Shown here: positions 1-15,779 of the stretch, one piece after another | Numbering within the stretch: position 1 is the stretch's first letter | Layout of the letters: each line of letters begins with the position of its first letter | Origin: Mesotaenium endlicherianum | Lineage: Eukaryota > Streptophyta > Zygnematophyceae > Zygnematales > Mesotaeniaceae | Direction: 5' to 3' | Length of the DNA: 23,837 nucleotides | NCBI GenBank assembly: GCA_009602735.1 | Contig: WELA01012868.1 | Coordinates: 294,090 to 317,926 of the forward strand | Notes under the pieces: model-generated | The model's input: only the letters and a program-made list of their open reading frames with translations | What the model was told of the DNA's origin: nothing | The model's database searches: none | Program-made: the position numbers and the translations under genes

Positions 1-324
1 CCGCCTGGCCTCCCCCCCCGGCCCCCCTGGTGCCCCTTCCATCGGCAGGAAGACTGCATAGCCACAGAGAAAGAGAGAGAGGGGGAGGGCCGAGTCCGAG
101 CAAAAGCGAGGGCAAGAGCCAGTGCCAGAGCAAGGGGGAGGGGGCAATTGGGCGGGGGGAGGAAGAAGAAAAAGGGAGGAAGACGAGGCCGAGGGAGGAA
201 ACGAAGAAAACAGGCAGGAGAGGGACAAACAGGGACAGGGAGGGAGGGACGTGAGGTCGAGGGAGGAATTGGGGGAAACACGCAGGAGAGGGGGAGACAG
301 ACGCACACGCACGCAGGCACGCAC
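1..324. other. intron sequence with purine-rich tract
   Basis: This lies in the malic enzyme intron downstream of exon 5. From about 60 to 300 it is a strongly purine-rich strand (GAGAGAGGGGGAGGG type) ending in an ACGCACGCACG run. I see no exon in it. Confidence 0.6.
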
Positions 325-5396
<5,072 letters not shown>

Positions 5397-6431
5397 AGCT
5401 TTGGAAAGCAGGTGCAAATGCACTAGGTCAAGGGATAATCTGAGCCTCCCTATCACTCGCTAAGAAAAGAAGCGCATCTTACTATCATCATGTTGCTTCC
5501 GAAGTAAGACAGGGAGTCACAATGTGTCAATGAAGCTCTTGTATGTAGGAGAATACAGAATAGAGGGCTATTTAATGTGCGTCAGCAGAAAGAGAAAAGT
5601 GGGGGCGCAGATACTTGGACATTGTTAGGAATAAGGATTATTCATGACTCCATGCATGGCGCAGAAATAGCATGCACTCGAGTGATGCAGCTCTGGATCA
5701 TCGAGTGCCCAGGAGCAAGCTAGCTGAACGAATGGGCAAGACGTCCCAATCTCACAGTTTCGGAATAGAGTGTAAATCAGATGGATAAGCACGAGTGAGC
5801 ACGAAGAAGCATTTTATAGGAATCCCAGCTGCGTCCGTATGCCTGGTACAGCCCAGTACAGTCCATTCATTTGAAGCGTCTCGCATGGACTAGCAGTATG
5901 AATATAAACGGACACCGACAAACATGGACTTACTCCGAGGTTCCTGCTCCGACTCACCCCGGTCCCCGGCTCACCCCGCCTGACCCCGACTGATCCCGAC
6001 ATATCGGGTGCTAGATTCAAGCGTTGGTGCCAGTGGCCCACTGTGTGCCTAAACGTCTCGATGTTGGACAGTCGACGGCAACTTAGACGTGTCGTGTACG
6101 CTAGTGTCTTCCGGGCACTGAATGGGCATGACACGGCAGTGCTAAATTGGCGCCCGATTCTACTCATGCCATTTGGCACAAAGTGGCAGATTGAGTCCAA
6201 TGCGATACAGATGAAGCATACAGTGACAAAGAAGGGAGCTGCAAGCCCATCACTAATTCCAACTCGCCTTTCAAGTTTTGTGTAGTGAGAGCACCTTTCC
6301 GAATTTAATTAGTAAGGACATCGATAGCTACTGTAGAGTAATTGTTACAGTACTTCTGCCTGTCGCCACTGTCATCAGAAAAGCTTGGTGAAGTCCTAAT
6401 ATCGTCACTTGTTTTTGATAGACCAGCAACT
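5397..6431. promoter_or_regulatory. spacer between two divergent genes
   Basis: About 1 kb separates the malic enzyme start (minus) from the proline-rich gene start (plus), so it must hold the 5' ends of both. A short tandem stretch of GACTCACCCCG-like units lies at about 5950-6000. Two small open frames cross the region on opposite strands (5814-6200 and 6043-6285) but resemble nothing known to me. I see no TATA box placed convincingly for either gene. Confidence 0.5.
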
Positions 6432-8345
6432 ATGATGGCTGTTCAATTTCACGCGCCAAGTGTACATGCCCTCCAGCAGGTTGCTTTCTCAGCATCATGC
6501 TCTAGTTCTAGCACGCCAACGGGAAACACGTCTTGTAGGAGTGTTTGTTTACAATCTCTGGTGAGGGCCAGGACGTTTCACAAGGGCCACATGAGGTGCA
6601 AGTTCTCAACTCAGTCTGCTGTTAGTCGGTTAAGGCCCTTGTTGTCTGGGGGAAAGACGGTGCAGCTGGTCGGCTCGAAGAATGAGCAAGTATTGAGGTA
6701 TTATACGAGCCCTTGCTGACCTTATGCACGATTATTATCTGTGAGAACATCAGAGGGGATTTGTGGAACTTTAGGTTTGCTCCATGCTTATGCAATTGAT
6801 ATAAATTTGTCTCGTAGGTTGCACAACTGCTTGAAAAACTGTGCAGTCGTTTTCATTTTTCCCTCGTTGATACAAGCTCCTGCTGTAACGTGCTATAACC
6901 GTGCTCTATGTGTGAAGCCAAGCTTCATGCATTTCCGAGTGAGTGCAATTTATGGAGTTCCGATATCGGCCATAGAGTCGTGCTGTAGCATTGCCTCAGA
7001 TCTAATCCAAACTGAAAAAATATGTTCTTTGTGCCTGTTGGACAATCAGGAATAGCCTTTTAGCGATAGCTGTATGTAGGCTTAGACCATGCGACTCAGT
7101 TTTTGTGCTGCAACGTGTTGAGTACCTTTTTGGATTGGCAAGTTGGTGTATTTGAGTTTCTCTATATGATGAAGTTGAGCCCTTTCGGTGAGGCTGGGAA
7201 TTGGACAAAGAAAACGAGGTCATTATTACCTTCAGAATGAAATTATGTTTTCCTCAGAATGGCTTCTGTCGTGGCTATTCTTCTGTTTCAGCCATTTGAG
7301 CACCTTCCATGAACCTGGATGGGCGTATGCTTGAGCCTATTGGGAAAAAGAACACATAATCGGGTGTTTTACTGTTGCTTGAGTGGCAGTCAAATATTTG
7401 AGCTGCTCAGAGTGGCAGGCGTGCGTTCTTTCGGGAGCTATTGTTATGTTGCTATATTTTAGTTCTTGTCTATATAACTGCTGAGAATTTTATACTCAAT
7501 ATCATCTTTCTGAAACTCTCTACTCTTGATTCATCTGTGCTGGTTCATTAATCTAATACTGATAGTCATCTTTTGTACCATTTACTCCGTCTCTTGGTCG
7601 TTGTTTCAGTTACTTGCCGCGGGACCCAAGGATAGTCCGGAACTTTGGAGGACCGGTGCTGCCTCCCTACATCCCCATGGCTGCCCCTGTTGCAGTCCAC
7701 GTGATGCCCCTTAACATGGCCCCCCAGTTTGACCCTCAGCCTGAGATCCGCCCCTCCACAAGCCCCAGCCCTTCAATTCCCTCCCCAGGAATAGAGGTGC
7801 CTGGCCCCATACCCGAAATCGGACCCACCATTGCTCCTTCTGAGATCCCGTCCACGAGCCCCATGGAGATACCTTTGCCTGGGGGTCCTGCCGAGCCCGG
7901 CACATATGCTCCCATTCCCATGGAAGTCCCCCCGTCAGCTCCCCCTGTAGAAGTCCCTACCACATTCCCCGGGCTTGACCCCTCGCCTACCCCCACCCCG
8001 CCGGAGGTGCCCATGCCCGACTCGCCTCGCGCACCGCCTGTGCCGCTTCCCAACACTCCCCCTCACACTCCTCCAGGAGTCCCCCCTCCTACCCCACCTC
8101 CTGAGACAACCCCAATTCCTCCCCCGGGCACTCTGCCCCCCACCAACCCCCCCCAGGCTCCTCCCACCGAGCCTGGACTCCCTGACCCTGGTCTCCCTGG
8201 GAAGTTTCCTGGGCAGGACCTGATTCCACCTGGTCCAGAACTGCCAGGGCCCCCAGGTCAAGATGACTCCCCAGACGTGTTTCCAGGCATACAGCCCCCC
8301 ACTGCTCGATTTGTGCCCCCACAACAGAGTGTTCTTACAGTGTAA
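6432..8345 (+). CDS. proline-rich protein with transit-peptide-like N-terminus, two exons
   Basis: Exon 1 is 6432-6697 and exon 2 is 7610-8345. The donor is TTGAG|GTATTA and the acceptor is TTGTTTCAG|T. The AG of exon 1 plus the T of exon 2 make a Ser codon, and the joined frame encodes 333 residues. Residues 1 to about 80 are rich in Ser, Thr, Ala, Val and Arg with few acids (MMAVQFHAPSVHALQQVAFS), as in a plastid or mitochondrial transit peptide. Then follows SYLPRDPRIVRNFGGPVLPP, and from about residue 125 to near the end a proline-rich region (PEVP, PPPTPPP, PGPELPGP) closing with QSVLTV. I recognise no catalytic domain; a structural or scaffold role is only a guess. The 912-base intron holds no convincing exon. 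The last 380 bases are repeated three more times in the window. Confidence 0.7.
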
Positions 8346-8445
8346 CTTAGGCCATGGAAAGTATGGGGGGCTGTACAGCTGTTCTTGGTATGGCATGCCA
8401 GAGGACCACTTAGCGAGCAAGTAGTCTGTTGGAGCCTTCAGTTTT

Positions 8446-8450
8446 GTAAA
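8446..8450 (+). terminator. possible TGTAA polyadenylation signal
   Basis: TGTAA is the usual poly(A) signal of many green algae. This one lies 101 bases after the proline-rich stop codon. It is kept at 18779-18783 behind the second copy of the gene end. Another TGTAA overlaps the stop codon itself. Confidence 0.3.
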
Positions 8451-8880
8451 GTAATTTCTAGGAGAATAGCAGTGAGCAGCAACCTTAGTCTGGGATCTGT
8501 GTTAATACATATCGCAAGTGCCTGTTCGATAATTTGGCGCTTTATGCTCTTTAAGGGCACCTTGTGGGCTCCAAAGAGGGTAATGTATGTGTGTGTGAAT
8601 TATAAATTTCCCAAGTGCATGATTATGTTTATGCTTTTTACAAAATTTCAAGTATTGTGTCTGGAAAAGGGTTGATTGGGTTGCTTGTGAAGGGTTTGCA
8701 CCGCCTGTGCACAAAAGTGTGCACAGAAGTGTGGAAGGACAATAGTTCAGCAGTTATATGAATGGTTCGGCTCAAAACTTCCAACTCTGAGAGAGTCCAA
8801 GTACCTCTTCAAACACTGCCTGAAATGAGCTATGCTAACGTTGCAGTTGATCAAGTTGTCAATTATGTGAACAACCCGTG

Positions 8881-8942
8881 CATTCACTCCCTGGTCTCTC
8901 TGTCTAGCGTTCATTCACTCCCTGGTCTCTCTGTCTAGCGTT
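8881..8942. repeat. perfect 31-bp tandem duplication
   Basis: Two identical copies start CATTCACTCCCTGGTCTC and are followed by CATTCCTCTC. The matching place in duplication copy 2 (about 19202) has a single unit. The doubling therefore probably happened after the segment was duplicated. Confidence 0.95.
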
Positions 8943-9904
8943 CATTCCTCTCATTACACTTATGAAAGCAAATCGTACCATCATCTTTTTTGCCACTCAA
9001 AACGCCTCTGGCTGATCACTGATACGATCCACTAAGGCTCCAACAATCATTGCTCACGTACCGAGTTTTACATCCTTTGGACCACAGATGCCAGGAATAA
9101 CTTCCTCGGCTGCACCATTCGATGTTTTTTCCGACGATGCAGGGTTCTCCTTCCTGTGTTTATGGACTACCTCAGTGATGTATCACCACACTGCAAGGGG
9201 AAATCCCACTCACCCTGGCTCAAGCCTGAGTGAAGTGAAGCAGGCTAATGATTGGCCTTCATCTGGCACTTGCATCTTAACCATACAACGTGGGCATAAG
9301 GGTCAACGCTATTTTGCTTTCGTTGTTTTCCCAGCCTCCTATTTGAGTCGGGATATAATCAATCTCTCTTTAGGCTTTTTGCCAGATTCGTGGTGTATGT
9401 CACACACGACTAGATGCCACTGAAGAGTGCAAGAGAGATGAAGAGCAATGAACACACCACGACCCCATCATGTAAATTGACCTCATACCGACCGCCATAG
9501 CTGCCAAAGACCGACCTTGATGGTACTATGCATGGGCAACTTCATGTGCAGAGCAACCAAGACCGACCACGACCTCCTCTTGCCGCATGCACATCTCCAG
9601 TTACCACTAGAAATATACGACCCCTGAATGGGCAAAAAGAGGCATGGTATTTTGTCCACTTGGGCAACAAAGTGGAGCTTGCCGTTTGTATCAGTGAATG
9701 GCAAATAATATGTACGGAAGTGTGGCATATCTGCATTACATGCCATTTGAGAACATGCAACTTATTAACTAGACATGGTCGTGGGCCAGCCAAACATGAA
9801 CAATATATTAATATAAATGCGTTGAGTGTTACAAAGTGGCACTTTCATAGGCTCGAAAGTGCCTCTAGTCTATGCCAACAATAATTGCCCGGCATAACTA
9901 CTGC

Positions 9905-10360
9905 TCATTTCTAAAAGTGCACAACACTACCCTTCAGCACCTACGTACAACTAAATCGTGACCGCTATCCTTAAAACTACGGTCTATCTACACGTTCTAT
10001 CTACACATCCTACAGGCTGCATACTTCTAAGTTACTTCTAGGCTACCAGCACATAATCTAGGATATAAGTCAATGTTCTAAAAACTATAAAAGGAAAGAA
10101 AACGTGCGAGCTGTAATGCTTCACACACCTTACCCACCCAAAACCATACAGAGATCACAATGGAAGCAGTCACTCTCTGTCCCTTGACGCGGCTGCCCCA
10201 AAGCTCAATAATGACACATCACCCCACACGCATGTACTCAATCCACCCGCTCACTCATACGCCAACACCCCCAGGCTAACACACAAGCTCAAATTCCCTC
10301 AAGAAAACACACACGTTCACACAAAGGAAATGGAGGAAGGAAGAAAGGAGGAAAATGCAT
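9905..10360. repeat. diverged direct repeat, left copy
   Basis: Shared landmarks with 11420-11790 occur in the same order: CTACA(G/A)GCTGC, CTAGGA.TA.AGTC, GGAAAGAA, GACG.GGCTGCCCC, an ACACGCATG/ACATGCACATG run and CTCAAGAA. The two copies bracket the segment that carries the dehydrogenase exon and the N at 10410. Confidence 0.6.
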
Positions 10361-10399
10361 CACTAGTCAACGCTACTGGCAGCAGGGGAGCAGCACAGA

Positions 10400-10640
10400 G
10401 GGGGGGGGGNCCTGCTATCCTAGAGAGGAGGGAAGGAGGAGAGGAGAGGCGTGAGGAGGAGGAGGAGCAATACGGCTCACCACACACAGAAATGGAGGAA
10501 AGGAAGGGGGTGGGAGGGAGCCAGGGGGAAGGGGAGAAAGGAAGGAGGGACCGTGGGTGGGACAGGGGGGAAAGGGGCCGGGGAAGAGAGGAGGATAGGA
10601 CAGGAGGGAGCAGGCAAAACGAGCAAACGAGCAATCAGAC
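10400..10640. repeat. purine-rich tract with N
   Basis: A run of G ends in an N at 10410, followed by about 200 bases of GGAGGA/GGGA-type purine-rich sequence. It is probably a point where the assembly failed. Confidence 0.8.
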
Positions 10641-10644
10641 CGAA

Positions 10645-10718
10645 CGCGTGCACACACACATGCACGCATGCACACGCACGCACGCAGGCACGCGCACATG
10701 TGCACAGACACGCACGCA
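10645..10718. repeat. ACGC/ACACGC simple repeat
   Basis: Alternating purine-pyrimidine units (CACACACATGCACGCATGCACACGCACG type) abut the donor side of the dehydrogenase exon. Confidence 0.8.
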
Positions 10719-10719
10719 C

Positions 10720-10826
10720 AGGCGCGCCTCGTAGCGCAGGGAGCGGAAGTAGCCCTGGAGCGCTTTCGTGCTCGTCGCATACACGCCCTGCGTCGGCGAC
10801 GGCACCTTTCCCGCCGCGCTGCTCAC
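10720..10826 (-). CDS. isolated exon of a short-chain dehydrogenase/reductase
   Basis: The 35 codons read VSSAAGKVPSPTQGVYATST then KALQGYFRSLRYEAR. This is the active-site segment of classical short-chain dehydrogenases, closest to plant and DHRS7-like members (SSAAG..PSPGQAVY.ASK.AL.GYF.SLR.E). The catalytic Ser region and Tyr are present. The Lys of YxxxK is Thr here, with Lys one place later, in an alignment of equal length. The boundaries are GGCAGGCAG|GTG and CT|GTGCGT. No exon for the GxxxGxG nucleotide-binding motif or the carboxy terminus was found nearby. It could be a gene broken by assembly gaps or a relic. It lies only in copy 1 of the duplication. Confidence 0.55.
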
Positions 10827-11131
10827 CTGCCTGCCCCCCCCCCTCCCCCCCCCTCAGCCACCCAGCCAGCACGCTAGCACGCACGCAGCCCTCCGCATGA
10901 GCAGAGGTGGGTTGCGCTCTGATGCTGTGCTACCCTCTCGCGTTTCCTCTCACCTTGTCCCTCTTCCTGTCCTCCCCCTCTTTCCCGTCTCCAGCACCCA
11001 GGCCTGCATCCAGTCTGCCATCCCTCATCTTGCTCCCTCCCTCCTTGCTAATGTAGCTGGATAAGCAAGCAGGCAGGCCCCTCGAGTAAAGAGGAGGGCT
11101 TTGCATACCTCCTGCACAGCTGGCCGTGAAG

Positions 11132-11242
11132 TCAGAGAGCCTGAGGGGGGCCCGGGGGGCACTTCAGGGGAGTAAGGGCTGGGGGAAGGGGAGCGTGTGT
11201 GGCACTCAGCAGCAACAGCAGGTAGGCGACACCCCACAACAT
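11132..11242 (-). CDS. possible first exon with signal-anchor peptide
   Basis: An ATG opens MLWGVAYLLLLLSATHA followed by a Pro-rich stretch and a stop after 36 residues. The hydrophobic core and the small residues after it look like a signal peptide or membrane anchor. It lies upstream, on the same strand, of the dehydrogenase exon, and DHRS7-like enzymes do have such an amino terminus. No linking exon was found, so the association is weak. Confidence 0.2.
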   Translation of the reverse strand: MLWGVAYLLLLLSATHAPLPPALTPLKCPPGPPQAL

Positions 11243-11419
11243 GAGACGGAGAGAGGCGGGGCACGCATCTGGAAGCAGCAGCAACAAGGGGGAGGATACG
11301 GAGAGGAGGGGGGTGAGAGGAACAGGCAAGAGAGAACGCGCAAGGGAGGAGGTGGAGGGAGGAGGAAAAGACAGCTCCCTCTTAGAGCAGACATAAAATT
11401 GAAGGGTCGTTACTTCAAC

Positions 11420-11790
11420 ACTGCACAACACAGCACTAAGTCTAGCCACCTACATACTATCAAATCATAAATTCGAGCACTAAAATTAAGTTCTAACCAC
11501 ACGTCCTACAAGCTGCCTAGTTGGAAATCAGTGCCCTATATATTCTAGGACTAAAGTCTGCTGTGCTACAACTCTAAACGGAAAGAAGAAGAATAATTGC
11601 ATATTTTGAAATCCCCACTTACCAAAATCGACCCACAATTTTACATAAAAGCATGCACTAAAGACTAGACGTGGCTGCCCCGAACAACTAGAACTGACAC
11701 ACCCTCTCTCACATGCACATGCTCAAACCCCCCCATAAAAATACAAACCCTACTCAAGAATGGAGCTAAGGGAAGGAAGGTGGAAAGGGA
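11420..11790. repeat. diverged direct repeat, right copy
   Basis: This is the partner of 9905-10360, about 1.5 kb away in the same orientation. Both lie only in duplication copy 1. Confidence 0.6.
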
Positions 11791-11859
11791 TTCAACACCA
11801 AAATGATTCTTAAGTAATATTGAAGAACCGGATTTTAGTCACCCCACCTAGATACTGCT

Positions 11860-12476
11860 ACCCACTTTTCCCACTCACCTAACACTGCTGACCAGCTGCT
11901 GACCATCACCTCCCACACACACGCGCTCTCAGGTTTTAACCGCTGACTGCGGTTGACCTCGGCTGGCCTTGCCCCGCTTATCCAGACCAGATCCAGACCG
12001 ATCCAGTCGGTCGCATCTTATATATTCCTGGAACCTTTGATCAGTATCGAGATTGAAATGCCCGAAACCACCCGAAACCTGCCCGAAACAGCCCAAGATG
12101 ACCAGAACGCCCAAGAACGCCTGAGATCGCCCGTCTTTTCTGAGTCCTCCACTTGTCGTCCCCATCGGATGGATGGCTTCGTATGCAAGTTATCACCTTA
12201 CCTCGATATGGCTCAAAGTTCGCAGGCACTGAAGCGGGGCGACTGATATGCATCTGGACTGGTACTACATATTTGTCAGCGCCTCTGTCGAGAGCAAGTT
12301 TTCGCTCTCGGAATCACTCAACACTGCAAATATGGGTGGGCATACAGACCGCCTTGATTGTAACGGCCTGCATGAGGCGAGAGCTTTACGATCATATTTG
12401 ACAAACTGTGAACTCCAAGAACTTAAAGCAAAAACTAACATGTGTGACCTGGGAGGAGAAATACTTGCATCCGACG
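11860..12476. other. upstream flank of Sel1 gene 1, repeated in copy 2
   Basis: The stretch matches about 20005-20538. It contains short tandem motifs rich in GATCCA (about 11985-12012) and CCCGAAAC (12060-12090). It presumably holds the promoter and 5' untranslated region of the Sel1 gene. The open frames here are not kept in copy 2. Confidence 0.45.
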
Positions 12477-14346
12477 ATGAGCATGCACAGCAAGGTGCAG
12501 AATCTTCCGGCAAATGGAGGGGCTGGCAGCGGGTCTCTTGCAGGCGAGCTGAGAAACAGGAAAGCATCCAAAGTGCTTCCACAAAATGTGATGGCTGGCA
12601 GCGGGGAGGGTACCAACGAGCTCATTTTCCGAGCTTCTGAGGCAGACAAAAGAGATTTTTGTTCTCCTGTCAAGAAGCTGCAAGACTCCAAGAAGCCCAA
12701 TAATACAAGTAAGGATATACAGGACGTTACCATCCCCTAGTTGAAACCGAGCACTAGTATTATATGCGGAGATGCAAGTGGTTAGAGCTTGTAAGGTAGC
12801 CCTTTTTTTCCGGCAAGAAATACTTGCAAGCAGCTGCAAACTCTTAATTTTTATTTGTGCCTCTCTGACCTCCATCTGACCAAAACATGTATCTAAGTTC
12901 ACCTGTCAACTGCTGCCAAGTAGTCCTGCTATTGACGCTGTGCTCCATTGATAGGTTGCGACTATACGTCCAGTGTGCATGGCAGTCTACTCTTATCTTT
13001 CTGCTTTGTTAAAATGAAGTGGCTGGAGGCTGACACATTCACCATTCGTCTGAGGCAAATCTGAGCTGACGGTTCTGTATCGCTATACACAGGGGAACAT
13101 AACTATTAGGTTGCTTTGCGCAAATCCAATAGAGGAGAAAAATGAGCTTGCACGTACATAAAATGTTGTTCAAATCCCCCCCTCCCCCCTCCCCCCCCTA
13201 GCTTTTATTTTTATTTTTTGGATTGACGTGTCTCACACCACCTCCACTGGAACTGCAGGGACTCCATCAAAGGCTTCCGGAATCAGCGGGTCTGGAGTTT
13301 TCACAGATGCGGGGCTTGGACTTTATGTTACTCTTGTAGGCCTTGTCATTATCTCAATCTTCCTGGTATTATTCATATTTGTGCCACTGAAGATAAGAGC
13401 AGAACGGGGCGATGCAGTGGCCCAGTACGAGTACGGCATGGCCACCTTGGGCCTGGCACCTTTCACCAGAGATGTTGACGTGGCTGCCAGCACAAAGCAG
13501 AAGTTGGCTGCGAAGGACCTTGCTGGCGCAGAGCAGCTCCTGACGACGACAGACGAGGCCGAAGGCGCCAAATGGCTGCACAGTGCAGCCAAGCAGGGGC
13601 ATGCGGAGGCGCAGTTTATTCTGGCCCAGTTGTATGCAGACGGCAGAGGCATGGCCAGGAACGTACAGCTGGCGGCCCACTGGCTCAGGCAGGCCAGCAA
13701 ACGAGGACACGTGGAGGCGCAGCACAGGCTGGCCAAGGCCCTGCAGCAGGGGAATGGAGTCCCTACTGACGCGGCGGAGGCAGCCTACTGGTTCGAAACG
13801 GCAGCTGGCAAGGGTCACGGGCCGTCGTGCATGGCCCTCGCCGAGTGCTATGAGACAGGGAACGGCGTCAAGGTGGACAACGAAGAGGTTTTCAAGAGGT
13901 ACAAGAAGGCGGCCGATGGCGGCCTCGCGGCGGCAAAGGTCGCGGTGGCTGCCCGCTACGCGCACGGCGTGGGCACAGCTAAGCACGAGCCCGCTGCACA
14001 TCTGCTCCTGGAAGAGGCTGCCAAGCTGAGGGACGCGACGGCCCACTACCTCCTCGGACAGCTGGCATACCATCGAAAGCTGACAGGAAATGTGCCTGAC
14101 AAGGGAGTCGCCTTCCAGTACTACATGCAGGCAGCGGAGCGCGGCCACGCCTGGGCGCAGAGTGCGGTGGGATACATGTACAGCCGGGGAGAGGTGGGGA
14201 AGGAGGGGAAGGATCGCCGAAGTGCCAAGGCCTGGTGGGAGAAGGCGGCTGCGCAGGGGCTGGGGGAGGCCAAAGACAACCTGCAGTGTGGCACTCTCTT
14301 GTTCCCCATTTGGTGCTACAAGAGGGCCTCCGACCTCTGGATGTAG
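12477..14346 (+). CDS. membrane-anchored Sel1-repeat protein, copy 1 (two exons)
   Basis: Exon 1 is 12477-12708 and exon 2 is 13259-14346. The donor A|GTAAGG (phase 1) joins the acceptor ACTGCAG|GG, making Arg; both sites are kept in copy 2. The product has 439 residues: a hydrophilic amino terminus (1-96), one membrane segment (about 97-119, LYVTLVGLVIISIFLVLFIF) and, from about 125 to 425, Sel1-like repeats. Typical units are WLHSAAKQGHAEAQ, LAQLYADGRG and WWEKAAAQGLGEA, some six or seven in all. Sel1 repeats form an alpha-solenoid that binds other proteins, often in membrane complexes such as ER quality control. No HRD3-type carboxy-terminal membrane segment is present, so a specific role cannot be named. 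Reading exon 2 without splicing meets a TAG just upstream. The start codon is the least certain part. Confidence 0.75.
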
Positions 14347-15779
14347 AAGTGGACGGATTTCCATTAGCATGAACTTTTTCCCTGCTACTTAGCTTCTTTT
14401 CATCTTGACTTTAGTGTGATGGGTACAGTTTCTCCATTTGGGGCTCTTCTTTCCTTTTCTTCTGTTCTCTCTTCATTGGTTTCCCGTCTTCTCGTGAACC
14501 CTGTTGTTGTAGAAGCCAGGTAGAAGCAAGGGCAGGATGTCAATCTCTCATGTTAGGTAACCTAGCTTTCTCATTCAGCTGATATCATCTGATTTGGATA
14601 ACAGCATAAACGTGCCTGGTGAATGCCTGATGAGATGATGCTCCAGCTTTATAATCTGCAGTCTTGAGGGATTTGTTGACAGCGTATGCATGTCCAATGA
14701 AGCTTAAAATTGCCCGTGCCTCATTTGCATGCATCAGCAGAACACACCGCAGAGCCCTGTCTCCTCTTCAAGATGTGGAATGTTAATTGCTGTGTGGGCC
14801 TTGCCTTCCATGTGTTGAAGTACGGCCTCTGCGAATGGATGTGGTAACGCTGAAGAATAGTACTGAAGTCGGCCATCACGCTTCATCTTTGATTCCTTCT
14901 TGCTTATCCTGCGCAGTCAGCCACCTTAGGCATGCTTTTACTCATGCTGGGTTACAGTTTTTACATGTTGGGAGTTGCATTCTTCATTAGTAGAGCTTCG
15001 ATTGGCAATCAGGAGCCGTGTATGATCCACTTCAAATACTGAATATATGTATATGTAACTCCTGCATGTTGGTTGACGAGGCGCATTCATTAACAACGCT
15101 GGCCAATAGCTGGATGTATGTTGAAGGCTTGCAACATAATGTAGGCTTAAGAGATACTGGTACATGACTTTAGTTCAGTAAGCTAGATATTGTGGTCAAT
15201 CTTCTGAATATTGAGATTATGAGGATATATGTAGTGATGCAATAATGAAGGCTGACTCCAGGTTATGGTGTTGAATAGAAGTAAAAAACATGCAGCAGTA
15301 AATAATGTTCCAGGTACACTTAGTCCGGAAGATGTGAAGTACATAGCATTATTTCTACACAAAACATCCTCGGCAAGAAAGGCAGAATCATGCGACGTGA
15401 GGAGTTAGCAGATTGCGCACGCAATATGGTACGCGTGCATTGCTTCCCACATGCGTGCTGAGAGGAGCCCAAGTATGTTAGAAAGGGCATTGCAAAAGCT
15501 GTCGGAGACGTGATTACACCTGTAACATTGACTTGCAAGTGTTATATATACGCAACATCCTCTTGATTGATGGCATATTTCAGGCAATTGTTACCTCTAT
15601 TTCGAACAGGGTGTATATGTACTAGACAGTCCATGACATGCGACACCAACAGCAGCTCTACAGCCCCCTCGTACTTTCAAGTCCTAAGTTACACACTAAG
15701 GATGCAGCGCTGTGGGGCCACATCTCCAAGCAGCTGCCAGCTGCCAACTGGGAGCAGGGAGACATCTAGACCCGGGAAA
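14347..15779. other. conserved downstream flank of Sel1 gene 1
   Basis: No gene is recognised. The sequence matches 22239-23700 over its whole length. A TGTAA is kept at 15054-15058 and 22906-22910, about 700 bases after each stop codon, and could be a poly(A) signal of a long 3' untranslated region. Confidence 0.5.

Larger units (their letters stand above)
8346..9610. other. downstream flank of the proline-rich gene, repeated in copy 2
   Basis: No gene is recognised. The stretch matches 18674-19965, with small insertions and deletions. Open frames here (for example 9088-9423) are not kept in copy 2, which argues against coding function. Confidence 0.6.

Noticed and set aside
5814-6200. Minus-strand open frame of 128 codons in the divergent spacer
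   Set aside because: Cysteine/serine-rich, no recognisable motif, and overlaps an opposite open frame. It could be untranslated leader or chance.
13369-14370. Antisense open frame of 333 codons over Sel1 gene 1, with a similar one at 21315-22091
   Set aside because: These are shadows of the GC-rich sense codons. The presence of both follows from the sense gene being conserved, and there are no signals of their own.
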